From NCBI GenBank assembly GCA_963764235.1, contig CAVXRO010000005.1:1-64000 (forward strand): a stretch of 64,000 nt of DNA, given 5' to 3'. The notes under the pieces were generated by a model. That model was given only the letters and a program-made list of their open reading frames with translations, was not told the origin of the DNA and did no database searches. Positions 29,101 to 37,771 of the stretch are shown piece by piece. The translations under genes were made by a program, and so were the position numbers. This stretch comes from DATFVA01 sp963764235. GTDB lineage: Bacteria; Bacteroidota; Ignavibacteria; Ignavibacteriales; Ignavibacteriaceae. The stretch's first letter is position 1, and each line of letters opens with the position of its first letter.

Positions 29101-29713
29101 AGACGCACCAAACTGTTTCATCGCCAAGCAGATCAGGTGAATCTTCATCAGAGTCCCACTTACCGTTACCATTGAGATCGACCGGATTATATTGTCCATC
29201 ACCGTCTCCATCATAAAAATCGGCACCAAGAGCTACGGCATCTTTCCAGTCTTGCCATGATTGGCCGAATGGCTCATCCTGAGAATTAAGAACATATAGC
29301 TGAGCCCGCGGATCTGACTGGCCTCCTTCAACTGTTCCGGGCACATAATCCTCAACGAGCGATGCAGCTGCAACTGCGTTTGTCCAATCTACCCCGTTTC
29401 TGGTACCACTTAAATAGAAACCACCGGAAAAAAGAAATTCATGATTTCCGAAATATCCATTGGTTTTTCCTCCGTCTGGAAGATTTACTTCCGCTATAAC
29501 TCCTTTGCTGTTAAGCGGTATGTTAAGATTATTAACCTGCATTCTATAACCATCACCAACTTTGCCTGAAGTAGCATTATTCATTTTGGTAAGGGTTTTA
29601 TTTAGTCGGCCTCCGCCTTTTTTATTATCCCCTTTAAACCCGTATGAAAGAGATAAAAGTAGGATTATAAAAGGCACGAACCTGAAATAGTGTAAAAACT
29701 GTTTAATTCTCAT
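26138..29713 (-). CDS. Large T9SS-exported surface protein
   Basis: The 1191-residue protein has an N-terminal signal-anchor-like stretch (residues about 10-27) and a type IX sorting domain at the C-terminus (from about 1095: VNVFPNPLYGFNPATSY, ITIYSLSGNKLKTLD, GLYIAIVDSPKYGQKILKF). Between them is a beta-rich body with calcium-loop-like Asp/Gly/Asn repeats (DGDGDGQYNPVDLNGNGKWD near 170, DNNGDGIYNQGD near 340) and a probable fibronectin type III module near 515-650. No catalytic motif is recognised. It stands between a SusC-like TonB receptor and a PorV-like gene, where a substrate-binding or structural partner would be expected. Confidence 0.85.
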   Translation of the reverse strand: MRIKQFLHYFRFVPFIILLLSLSYGFKGDNKKGGGRLNKTLTKMNNATSGKVGDGYRMQVNNLNIPLNSKGVIAEVNLPDGGKTNGYFGNHEFLFSGGFYLSGTRNGVDWTNAVAAASLVEDYVPGTVEGGQSDPRAQLYVLNSQDEPFGQSWQDWKDAVALGADFYDGDGDGQYNPVDLNGNGKWDSDEDSPDLLGDETVWCVYNDGLAAAQRRWNTISPLGIEIRQTVFGFASAGAIGNLLFVRYRINYVGLRSNDPDTLKDVYFGVWADPDVGEITGFQKNLVGCDTMRNAGYTYLKSPSPGDWGNQPPCFMIDFFSGPKAYIPGVTFIDNNGDGIYNQGDTPLDSAYSIRGNLKGIAAFPGARNQPLSSFVEYINGDAVLNDPDNADQARNLILGLSRAGEVVDPCNWAYGEMKGGVNCADVDPKFWYSGDPVVPTGWINTTEADLRQMSNTGPFKLIRGEEQEIVAAYVVGQGSNPLNSITVTKQIDDGAQFIFDQNFVAPSPAPPINPEVSTSENFIDLSWNTAPQVSFVDSTEAYNDQFQGYNIYAYKSNTTAATVNNEENRVLVARYTVDNFIKDVYNQNSNTGGIELLYPAPDADHQLDKSIYADPQTGRIRLRINEDPFTGGPLIKGRPYYFSITSYSLNYYALVYKDDPTKPLGTTGDYYISSSSFVGLVENIPKITAITMGEDLYNPPGLTGTGEQIQGGSRGELEYDPVVKDELTGDKYKITFFPDSSTQLYSTYWKLEDVTKNTIVADSLKYYLYNSDKVNVTPTDGFIVRLSDEGPVLDTALSYQLANTWVDTAASVVHYLSEDINQHTNLENIGGNLSVLTGTYVTADRLRKVEIRFGETQKAYRYLNGFYGTSNTQQKRFFKYAEAITAQDTIGKGTVGMWDAANNRPYGYVDVPFQVWVDDPNFGEMRQMAIGFIEKRADLGGNPDGVWDPGASLLLSGEYIFIFDEAYDPDGNQRIYKGGPYLDPNAGYADLNGATVANGAFYPIPPEASLTQDEWNIAASPFFNTLYAVGIQKATNESTYTPGDKIVVNVDNYPYTTADVYEFETRKNGDLNADEEKALFDKVNVFPNPLYGFNPATSYTNSPSDEPFVTFSNLPMDVTITIYSLSGNKLKTLDTGDKSSPSSPFLRWDLKNDSGIRVASGLYIAIVDSPKYGQKILKFSIIMPQKQLQKY

Positions 29714-29753
29714 TTCAATTTCCTATGCTTGTGAAATTTTTCATTTCATTTAA

Positions 29754-32579
29754 TTATAAACCGGATATATCAACTTTTAATCCAAGCCTTATTAATCTGG
29801 GTATACCATAATTTGCGGGATTTTGCTCTAAAGACGTATAATCTTGTACCCATCCCTCGCCGGCTTGTTGAGCAGTAGCCCTTCCTTCACTGGTATTCAA
29901 CCAGTCAGTAGTGGAAGGACTGCCTGTTGAACGGTAAACTGAGACAACATTTTTGGCGTCAAGCAGATTCTGTATCCACAAGTAAGGCGAAAGTTTAATC
30001 GATGATATGTAGAACGATTTTTCCAGACGGAAGTCCACTCTGAATGAAGAGGGTCCATAAGCTGAATTTATATATCCCAGAGTACTGGAAATAATAGTAT
30101 TATCACCCACAAGATTCAGTTTATCTACGGGTGTGTAAGGACGTCCGGAATTAAATGATAGTAAAACATTTGCATCAAGCATTTCAAAAATTCCCAATTC
30201 CCCTTCAGGAATATAGAAATCAACAGTAGCTGTAGCAGTATGTCTCTGGTCAAAATTCAATGGAGCAATAACCTTGGGTGGTAAATTGTCAAGATTCCTG
30301 AATACTGCTGTTTGACTTGAGCTTGTTGAAGAACCCGTTCCTTCTGCAATCGAAAAAGTATAATTCAAAGAAAGCCCGAAATACTTTACTCTGCTGACAT
30401 CCAGTGAAAAAGCTAATCCTTTCGTAGTTCCGAAATCGGCATTTTCCGGATAAATTGCGGTGTGAATTTCACCGCCGGGGATTCTCTGGAACTGATGACT
30501 CTGAACGTTAACGAGTCCTTTAATATTTTTATAAAAGGCTGTTAAATTGATAGCAGCCACATTACTGAACATCTGGCGGAAACCAATCTCATACTGCAAG
30601 GTTTCTTCGGCTTTTAATGCACCGTTCTGACCAAACTGCGGATCATATGAAATGAACTGCTCATAATCGTATGGTCCGGCATAAACATCATTCAATTCAG
30701 GCAGCTGTATAAATCTACCGAACTGAGCATGGAATACCGTTGATTCTGTAACGGGAAACCCTAGACCAATTCTTGGTGATATTTCAACCTCAGGATCTCT
30801 TAAGTGAAAATCTCCCGGATCAAAATCAAACTGGTTTGAACCGCCGTAATATGGCAGCGACGGATTATTCAGGACATACGACTTAATATTAAAATAGTCT
30901 AATCTTATGCCAAGGTTCAACACAAGATCTTCCAGCTCGAACCGGTCCTGAATGTACGCATAGCCAAGGAATGGTTTTCGGGGTCTCAGAAACTGATTCG
31001 GGTTATCTGTAGTGGTTTTATTCTGACCAGTTACATCATATCCGAATGCAAACGGCTGCAATGCTTCATACTTCTGAGTCAATGAGAGAGAATCAGGCTG
31101 ACCGGCAAGCTGATACGCATAAATTCCATATCCTCTCACTGTATGATATTCAGCACCGCCACCGATTTCAAAAAGATGGTTGGCAATCTGGGAAGTCAGA
31201 TCAAAGTCGCCAATAAAAGCTGCATCTTCTCTTCTCTGGTACAATCCGCTTTCCCAACCGTAAGGTTGGAAAATTCCATTCTTATCAGTTGACAGCGTCC
31301 TCTGGCCATCGCCTAAAAGGTTCACGCCAAACCTTTGTGCCCATAGCGAACTATCACCATAAGCCATCAAATTATCTTTTAAGAATGGATTGTACCTCTC
31401 ATACTGGAACAACCGATAACCAAGGGTTAAATTCCAGAAAGTGGTTGCGCTTACTGTTTGAGAAACCCTTCCGCTAAATGAATAGTTATCTTCACTGAAT
31501 TCCTGCTGGAATGCAGCATCATTCTTAGCTAAAAAATAGCTCCAGTTCTTTGCTGTACGATTATTAACATTAGCAGAGAGATATGCCGTGAACTCTCCGA
31601 ACTGATTTTTGGTTCTCCCCGAATATCTCCAAACACTGGAAGGATCATTAGGACGAATATTATATGAAGTTCCGATTGACGGAAAACTGATCCCGATTGC
31701 ACTTGGATGACTGTCCAGATACCATCCACGTTCAGCAGAAAGGAAGATTGTGTGTTCGTTAATACCCGGAATGATCGGTCCGCTTAAATTAGCCGAGTAA
31801 AGATTATAACCATAGTCATCGAGATAATATGAAGATACCGCCTCACCAGATATTTTATAGCTGGGATCCCCGGATTTTGTTGTAATACTTATTATACCCG
31901 ACTGAGCCTGTCCGTATTTAGCTTCATAACCACCGACCTGAAAAGAGATCTGATCGATTGCGTTGTCACTAACCTGGGAAACACTTCCACGATTATAAAG
32001 GTTCGTCTGGGGTACGCCGTCAACAATATACAGAACCTCGGAGCTTCTGCCACCTCTTACATTTATTGCAGCATTTCCGGAAACTCCTCCACTCCCCTCC
32101 TGAACAACAACACCTGCCTGCAGTGAAGCAATATTGGTCACTCCTCGTACGGGGAGTTTTGAAATCTGATCGGCATCAAACACTTTCACAGTATTGGTGG
32201 CCTTTTCCTCGAACAGCTTGTTGCTTTGAACAACAATTTCAGGAAGTGAGAAATCAGTAGATAGCGCGACATTCAACTCATAAGTAATTCCTGAAACAAC
32301 CCTGACATTCTGAATTGTTTTAGGAGCATAACCCACATAACTGAATTTCACCTCGTAAGTACCTGGTGTAATATTAAGAATAAAGTAGTTGCCGTCAACA
32401 TCTGTAGCAGCGCCTTTTTCAGTATTTAATACTACAACGTTCGCGCCGATAAGAGGTTCTTTTGTATCGGCATCGATCACTTTACCACTTAATTTTCCTA
32501 CTCCCGATTGTGCTAGAATTTGAGTAGAAGAAAATAAGAGGAGTACCAGAATGAAAATTTTAGTAATCGAATTTTTCAT
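29754..32579 (-). CDS. TonB-dependent receptor with carboxypeptidase-like regulatory domain
   Basis: Outer-membrane active transporter, 941 residues. Order of parts: signal peptide 1-23; a CarboxypepD_reg-type beta sandwich at about 28-105 (GKLSGKVIDADTKEPLIGAN, TPGTYEVKFSYVGYAPKTI); a plug at about 130-235 (SEVLYIVDGVPQTNLYNRG, AKYGQAQSGIISITTKSG); and a 22-stranded-type barrel to the end. The layout is SusC-like, yet no SusD gene follows. The next gene, 40 bases on, is the large T9SS protein. Substrate unknown. Confidence 0.9.
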   Translation of the reverse strand: MKNSITKIFILVLLLFSSTQILAQSGVGKLSGKVIDADTKEPLIGANVVVLNTEKGAATDVDGNYFILNITPGTYEVKFSYVGYAPKTIQNVRVVSGITYELNVALSTDFSLPEIVVQSNKLFEEKATNTVKVFDADQISKLPVRGVTNIASLQAGVVVQEGSGGVSGNAAINVRGGRSSEVLYIVDGVPQTNLYNRGSVSQVSDNAIDQISFQVGGYEAKYGQAQSGIISITTKSGDPSYKISGEAVSSYYLDDYGYNLYSANLSGPIIPGINEHTIFLSAERGWYLDSHPSAIGISFPSIGTSYNIRPNDPSSVWRYSGRTKNQFGEFTAYLSANVNNRTAKNWSYFLAKNDAAFQQEFSEDNYSFSGRVSQTVSATTFWNLTLGYRLFQYERYNPFLKDNLMAYGDSSLWAQRFGVNLLGDGQRTLSTDKNGIFQPYGWESGLYQRREDAAFIGDFDLTSQIANHLFEIGGGAEYHTVRGYGIYAYQLAGQPDSLSLTQKYEALQPFAFGYDVTGQNKTTTDNPNQFLRPRKPFLGYAYIQDRFELEDLVLNLGIRLDYFNIKSYVLNNPSLPYYGGSNQFDFDPGDFHLRDPEVEISPRIGLGFPVTESTVFHAQFGRFIQLPELNDVYAGPYDYEQFISYDPQFGQNGALKAEETLQYEIGFRQMFSNVAAINLTAFYKNIKGLVNVQSHQFQRIPGGEIHTAIYPENADFGTTKGLAFSLDVSRVKYFGLSLNYTFSIAEGTGSSTSSSQTAVFRNLDNLPPKVIAPLNFDQRHTATATVDFYIPEGELGIFEMLDANVLLSFNSGRPYTPVDKLNLVGDNTIISSTLGYINSAYGPSSFRVDFRLEKSFYISSIKLSPYLWIQNLLDAKNVVSVYRSTGSPSTTDWLNTSEGRATAQQAGEGWVQDYTSLEQNPANYGIPRLIRLGLKVDISGL

Positions 32580-32696
32580 CTTTTCTCCATCATAATTATT
32601 GACTTTTATTTACATAAAGATTTTATGATCTGAAGCAATTCTTAGGCAGAAACTTAAATCCTCTCCCCGACACAGAGTTTTAAATCAATTTAATAC

Positions 32697-32740
32697 AAAA
32701 AAGGGCGGATGTTCTAATTGTTTCAAAGAAATCCGCCCTT
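32697..32740 (-). terminator. Terminator after the sialidase-like T9SS gene
   Basis: GGGCGGAT (32703-32710) and ATCCGCCC (32731-32738) form a GC-rich stem. The minus strand continues with TTTTTT. It lies about 20 bases past the stop at 32760 and isolates this gene from the TonB receptor operon. Confidence 0.9.
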
Positions 32741-32759
32741 GTAATTTAAATAAATAATT

Positions 32760-34661
32760 TTACTTCAACAACATCATTTTCTTTGACTGCGTAAAATTAT
32801 CGGCCTGAATTTTATAGATATAAAGTCCGGACGCTAAATTCGATGCATTAAAATCGATTGTATGAGATCCGACTTCCTGCTGACCATTTACTAAAGTAGT
32901 AACTTCCTGGCCGAGCATATTATAAACTTTCAGTTCCACATTGCTTCTCTTCGCCAATGTATAACTAATCTTAGTGGTCGGATTAAATGGATTTGGATAA
33001 TTTTGTTCAAGCGAAAATTTATTTACAGTTTGATTATTATCCTGAACTGCAACAGGAGTAAAATTAAAGCTAACTGTATTGTATTTCCAGATTCCAACTG
33101 ATACTGAATTTTCACCTATTACATTTGATCCTGGAATTTCATCATAATATGAAATGAAATGAACAGTTGCAAGATCACCCTGTGTTTCAACTTCAGCTAT
33201 TTGAGGCCAGTAGTTTTCCTCATTAGGAACAGAATATGCAATTTCCGGATCATGCCATGTTACACCACCATCTTCTGAGTACGCATAAACTATGTCATAA
33301 TAAAAGAAACTAGTTTCAACTCCATGTGGATCAGTATAAATGTTTACTGGACTTGCGCCTGGTTCACCACTAAATTGAGGACGAGCCCACATTACAACAA
33401 CGAGCTGACCGGTAGAATCAGTTTTAACAAAAGGTCTTTGCGGACCGTTCATATTTCCAACAAATAACGATCCATCTAAAGTATAATCGTACTGTTCAAC
33501 AGCAGGTAATTCCACTGAAATCCAATTTTTATCTCTATCATTCCAGTATGCTACCGGATAGACATTACTTGTATCTCCATAAGCTGTTCTAACTCCTACA
33601 GAATTTGTTCCACCGTGTACTACATGAGTAACTCCCTGCATATCAACATATTGTGAACCAATATCAAACTGTTGAAAATAGATTTCGTAAGTTGGTCGGT
33701 TAGTAATTTCAGCAGTTCCGTCATGCTGAATCATTTCACCTTGCCAGCTTCCACCTCCATCAGTCGAAAACCAATGATATAATCCACTCGCGCTGTCCGG
33801 GTCTTGAGTGTCAGGGCTGCCGTAAACTTCACCCAATCCGCCAGCTTTTGCAACTGAAGTTACAACTGAGATTTTATCTCCATGTGCGTTAATAATTGGA
33901 TCGTTACCGAAAGCAGTTCCCCAAAAAGTAGGATCATTACTACCGACTGAGTCGACAATCTCAAAAGTCTGCCCACCGTCAGTTGAAGCAGCAATATTCA
34001 GATAGAACGGTACATAATTATCTGACAACTCCCAGAAATTTCCGTTACCATCCAATGCCATACGCGGCCATCCTGCGTTTAAAGCTGTCAGAGAATCGGT
34101 TAACTGTTCCCCCGTTCCAGGATCACTAAGTAGATCAATTTTCCATAAATGGTTATTTATAAGTCCATTGCTGTTTAAAAAGTCATAAATTGCTACATAT
34201 ACAACTCCATTTTCACCCATAAATAAGTGTGAGTCCCATCCCGTTCTTACGGGAATACCAGTACCTGTCAATCCATATAGAAAGTATTGTGATTGACCAA
34301 AATCGTCAATAAAACCAAAAGCTCCAGCACGTTGCTGATCCTGATCTGTTGCAAATGCAAAAGGATCCAATGCCCCGTCACCTGTAAAATCATACATAAA
34401 AGTGGAAGCTGGGGTCCAACTGTTGCTCGGCCAATCCCAATTAGCATATAGTAAATCTTGCGTTGCACCATTTGGTTTGCTCGTAGAATTTAATTGCCGG
34501 TTTTTATAATCAATATAAAAATTGCTGGCGCTATTGGGATCTACTTTGAAATTCTTAGAAACTGCCTTAGATGTAACTTTTTTATAACTAGAAGATTGTG
34601 CAAAGGCAAGTGAACTAAAAAGCACCAGCACAATTAATAAAACAGGAAATCTTTTTATCAT
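32760..34661 (-). CDS. T9SS-exported protein with Asp-box (BNR/sialidase-like) propeller
   Basis: The 633-residue protein has a signal peptide (1-21, ending AFAQ), a central region with several Asp-box-like motifs (STDGGQTFEI, STDGGGSWQG, SEDGGVTWHD) expected for a beta-propeller, and a C-terminal type A T9SS sorting domain starting EQNYPNPFNPTTKISY. Asp boxes are structural and do not prove sialidase activity; no catalytic arginine triad could be assigned. A terminator follows, and 222 bases of AT-rich DNA with no gene precede it, where its promoter should lie. Confidence 0.82.
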   Translation of the reverse strand: MIKRFPVLLIVLVLFSSLAFAQSSSYKKVTSKAVSKNFKVDPNSASNFYIDYKNRQLNSTSKPNGATQDLLYANWDWPSNSWTPASTFMYDFTGDGALDPFAFATDQDQQRAGAFGFIDDFGQSQYFLYGLTGTGIPVRTGWDSHLFMGENGVVYVAIYDFLNSNGLINNHLWKIDLLSDPGTGEQLTDSLTALNAGWPRMALDGNGNFWELSDNYVPFYLNIAASTDGGQTFEIVDSVGSNDPTFWGTAFGNDPIINAHGDKISVVTSVAKAGGLGEVYGSPDTQDPDSASGLYHWFSTDGGGSWQGEMIQHDGTAEITNRPTYEIYFQQFDIGSQYVDMQGVTHVVHGGTNSVGVRTAYGDTSNVYPVAYWNDRDKNWISVELPAVEQYDYTLDGSLFVGNMNGPQRPFVKTDSTGQLVVVMWARPQFSGEPGASPVNIYTDPHGVETSFFYYDIVYAYSEDGGVTWHDPEIAYSVPNEENYWPQIAEVETQGDLATVHFISYYDEIPGSNVIGENSVSVGIWKYNTVSFNFTPVAVQDNNQTVNKFSLEQNYPNPFNPTTKISYTLAKRSNVELKVYNMLGQEVTTLVNGQQEVGSHTIDFNASNLASGLYIYKIQADNFTQSKKMMLLK

Positions 34662-34883
34662 AACGCTCTCCTTGGATAATGGTTGATTAAGTAAGTATTG
34701 AAGAAATGTAGTATCAATTTTCAGAATAAGCCTCAGATTCTGTTCAAAGTATATTATTATTCATAGAATAAAAATTAAAATACTACAACCTGTTATTTTT
34801 GTCAAGTTTTAAGGTATCCAATCTATTATTGTGAATTAAGGTTTTTTAAGAATAAATGTCAACATAGTTTGGTACCGCTTATC

Positions 34884-36467
34884 TTAAAAGTTGACCGGTA
34901 ATACATCCCAGATACCATTTGTCGATAATATCCTCTGAATTGCCTTCTTACTGATTGATTCATCTGTCGCAATTATTGTCAGCGCCTCACTCCCGCCTTC
35001 TTGACGCCCTAAAGATAGTCCGGCAATGTTAATGTGTTCATCGGACAATATCGTGCCGACAGCTGCCAGCATCCCGGGCTTGTCGATATTTCTGTAAAAA
35101 AGCAAATTCCCTTCAGGCTTGAGTTCAACTCTGTATCCATCAATTTTTACTATTCTTATCTCTTCTTTGCCGAACACTGTCCCTGAAATGAGCCTTCGTG
35201 CCCTCTCGCCTATAAATTCGGCAGAAACAAGGTTTTTGTAATTTTCATTGTCATTGGATTTAACTTCGTTCAGAATGATACCACGTTCTTCCGCAAAAAG
35301 CTTTGAATTAACAAGGTTCACGGGTTCGTCAATTTTTTTCGATAAAAAGCCTTTTAAAAAACTTTTAGATAGAATTTCCGAATATGTATGAAGGAACTGA
35401 CCGCTGAGATTAATGTTCAGGTTTTTGAGATGCTCTTTATTTAACTGAGATAAAAGCTGACCCAGTTTCTCTGATAATATAATGAAAGGTCTAAGATCAT
35501 CATTAGTCAGAGCTTCAAAGGAAGCGGCATTCACTGTTCCTCTTACAGATTTATTTTTTAATAAGTCAACAATTTGCTCCCCTATCTGAACAGCAACTTT
35601 TTCCTGAGCCTCATCCGTGGAAGCTCCCAGATGAGGGGTAGTTAATACTCTATCGTGATGAAAAAGTTCTGCACTCAGATCCGGCGGTTCAGATTCATAT
35701 ACATCAAACGCCGCGGCGGATACCTTCCCGCTATTTAAAGCTTCAAGAAGCGCCTGCTCATTTACTATTCCTCCACGAGCACAATTTATTATCTTTACAC
35801 CGTCTTTGCATTTTTGAAGCGTTTCGTTTGAAATCAGATTTTCTGTCGCTTCGTTTAAAGGGACGTGAAATGTAATTATATCGGATTTAGAAAAAATTTT
35901 ATCTAGGCCCGCAAATTCAACCCCAAGTCTGCCGGCAGTTTCAGTTGAAATAACAGGATCGTATCCTGCTACATTCATTCCGAAAGCTTTAGCACGGACT
36001 GCAACTTCCCTCCCAACTCTTCCGAGCCCTATTATGCCAAGGGTTTTTCCCTCCAGTTCAGTCCCCTTGAACTTCTTTCGCTCCCATTTCCCTTCCCGTA
36101 TCGACTGATTTGCAATAGCGATATTTCTGCACATTCCGAGCATCAGAGCCATTGTGTGCTCAGCAGTGGAGATAGTATTACCGCCCGGCGTATTCATAAC
36201 AATTATACCTTTGCGGGTAGCACTATCAACATCAATGTTATCTACACCGGTGCCCGCTCTTCCTATAACCGCCATATTATCCATGAGCGAGATCAGATCC
36301 TGAGTTACCTGTGTTTCACTCCTTACAATTAAAGCATGGTAACTACTTATTATTGATTTGATCTTTCCGGGAGGCATACCGGCTTCAAAAGTTACTTCAA
36401 AGCCGGCAGATTCAAGAATTGTTTTGCATTTCTTATCGACCGCATCGGTAATTAAAATTCTATACAT
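34884..36467 (-). CDS. serA: D-3-phosphoglycerate dehydrogenase
   Basis: First step of serine synthesis: 3-phosphoglycerate to 3-phosphohydroxypyruvate with NAD. At 527 residues it is the long form. The catalytic/NAD domain has LGIIGLGRVGREVAVRAKAF near 145 and NCARGGIVNEQALLEAL with the active arginine. The catalytic histidine is in TTPHLGASTDEAQEKVA. An intervening domain (about 315-450) follows, then a C-terminal ACT domain (about 455-527, NIDKPGMLAAVGTILSDEHI) that usually mediates serine feedback. Confidence 0.96.
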   Translation of the reverse strand: MYRILITDAVDKKCKTILESAGFEVTFEAGMPPGKIKSIISSYHALIVRSETQVTQDLISLMDNMAVIGRAGTGVDNIDVDSATRKGIIVMNTPGGNTISTAEHTMALMLGMCRNIAIANQSIREGKWERKKFKGTELEGKTLGIIGLGRVGREVAVRAKAFGMNVAGYDPVISTETAGRLGVEFAGLDKIFSKSDIITFHVPLNEATENLISNETLQKCKDGVKIINCARGGIVNEQALLEALNSGKVSAAAFDVYESEPPDLSAELFHHDRVLTTPHLGASTDEAQEKVAVQIGEQIVDLLKNKSVRGTVNAASFEALTNDDLRPFIILSEKLGQLLSQLNKEHLKNLNINLSGQFLHTYSEILSKSFLKGFLSKKIDEPVNLVNSKLFAEERGIILNEVKSNDNENYKNLVSAEFIGERARRLISGTVFGKEEIRIVKIDGYRVELKPEGNLLFYRNIDKPGMLAAVGTILSDEHINIAGLSLGRQEGGSEALTIIATDESISKKAIQRILSTNGIWDVLPVNF

Positions 36468-36498
36468 AAACTCCGATGGGATATGATTAAATAAATTT

Positions 36499-36822
36499 TC
36501 AGGCTATAGCTGAATTCAGTCTCTGTACTATCTGTCCTTTTGGTACCGCACCGATGATAGTATCTTTCAGCTTCCCGTCTTTAAAGATTAAAATTGTAGG
36601 GATGCTGCGAACTCCGAATTTAATTGCTGTCTGCTGATTATTATCAACGTCAAGCTTTCCTATTTTTGCTTTTCCTTCATATTCGTCAACCAGTTCTTCA
36701 ACTATAGGGGCAATCATCTTGCAGGGACCGCACCAGGTGGCCCAGAAATCGATGAGAACGGGTCTATCAGATTTTATAACTTCTTGGTCAAAGTTATCAT
36801 CGGTTATTGTTATTGTTTTCAT
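36499..36822 (-). CDS. trxA: Thioredoxin
   Basis: General disulfide reductase, 107 residues. The active site is intact in LIDFWATWCGPCKMIAPIV, and the cis-proline loop is RSIPTILIFKDGKL. No signal peptide, so cytoplasmic. It lies 31 bases upstream of serA and 29 bases after the SDR reductase, suggesting one transcript. Confidence 0.97.
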   Translation of the reverse strand: MKTITITDDNFDQEVIKSDRPVLIDFWATWCGPCKMIAPIVEELVDEYEGKAKIGKLDVDNNQQTAIKFGVRSIPTILIFKDGKLKDTIIGAVPKGQIVQRLNSAIA

Positions 36823-36851
36823 TTTACTATCCTCATTTTAAACTTGATTGA

Positions 36852-37673
36852 TTAATTCTCCCCCTGGCCAACGTAATTAACACTATCTTCCCCGCCATCA
36901 GCATTAATAACACCGCCCGAGATCCATTCGCCTCCATCTTTGCACAAGATACTGATAACTTTGGCAATGTCCTCAGGAGTCGTTAACCTGTTACGCGGGT
37001 TTTTTCTTTTTGCAACTTCAATCATCGGGACATTTCCAGGAATTTTACGTAAAGCCGGAGTATCCGTTACGCCGGCCATAATTGAATTCACTGAAATTTC
37101 CATATCACCTAACTCGGTTGAAAGTTGTCTGACATGAGACTCGAGAGAGGCTTTGGCAGCTGAAACCGCTCCATAATAAGGAATCACCGCTTTGCTTCCT
37201 GAACTGGTCATCGCAAAGATCCTTCCTTTTCGCTGGAAGAGATTCTCTCCGACTAACTCCTGCACCCAGTAAACCAGTGAATGAGCCATTACATCGAGGG
37301 TCATTTCCATCTGGGCTTTTGTCAGCGGCTGCTCATCATTATGCTTAATAAAAGGTTTGAGAGTACCGAAAGCTAAAGAGTGCATCAAAACTTTAATGAT
37401 GGGTTTGCCTGCTGCAGCTTTTTTTATTTCCTCGATAACTTCTTTTCTCTTTTCAGCATCGGCAGCGTTAACATTGAAGAAAACCGCCTCGGAGCCACTC
37501 GATTTTATCTCATTGGTAATCCTGTCGACATTGTGCATTGTTGTCTGCCTGTCAAGGTGTACACCGAAAATGTTATAACCATCAGCCGCAAGCTTTACTG
37601 ATACTGCACCTCCGAATCCTGAGGAGGCTCCCAGAATCAATGCCCAGGGTTTCTCGTTAGCTTTCTGTGCCAT
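36852..37673 (-). CDS. SDR oxidoreductase, enoyl-ACP reductase-like (FabI/FabL type)
   Basis: A 273-residue short-chain dehydrogenase. The nucleotide loop is ILGASSGFGGAVSVKLAADG. The catalytic pair is spaced as Tyr-x6-Lys in YYGAVSAAKASLESHVRQLS, the spacing of FabI/FabL enoyl-ACP reductases rather than the Tyr-x3-Lys of classical SDRs. MHSLAFGTLKPF and the C-terminal WISGGVINADGGED also fit that group. Fatty acid elongation is therefore plausible, but the substrate cannot be fixed from sequence. Confidence 0.72.
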   Translation of the reverse strand: MAQKANEKPWALILGASSGFGGAVSVKLAADGYNIFGVHLDRQTTMHNVDRITNEIKSSGSEAVFFNVNAADAEKRKEVIEEIKKAAAGKPIIKVLMHSLAFGTLKPFIKHNDEQPLTKAQMEMTLDVMAHSLVYWVQELVGENLFQRKGRIFAMTSSGSKAVIPYYGAVSAAKASLESHVRQLSTELGDMEISVNSIMAGVTDTPALRKIPGNVPMIEVAKRKNPRNRLTTPEDIAKVISILCKDGGEWISGGVINADGGEDSVNYVGQGEN

Positions 37674-37771
37674 TTCGCTTCAATACCTTTTCATGTCAGA
37701 TAAAATCGGAATTTTAATAATACGAAAATGCAGTATGTTATACAATTAAAAACCAGGTGCAAAACAGGAGG

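Noticed and set aside
32760..34661. Calling the Asp-box protein a sialidase
   Set aside because: Asp boxes are structural and occur in many propellers; no catalytic arginine triad or nucleophile tyrosine could be assigned.
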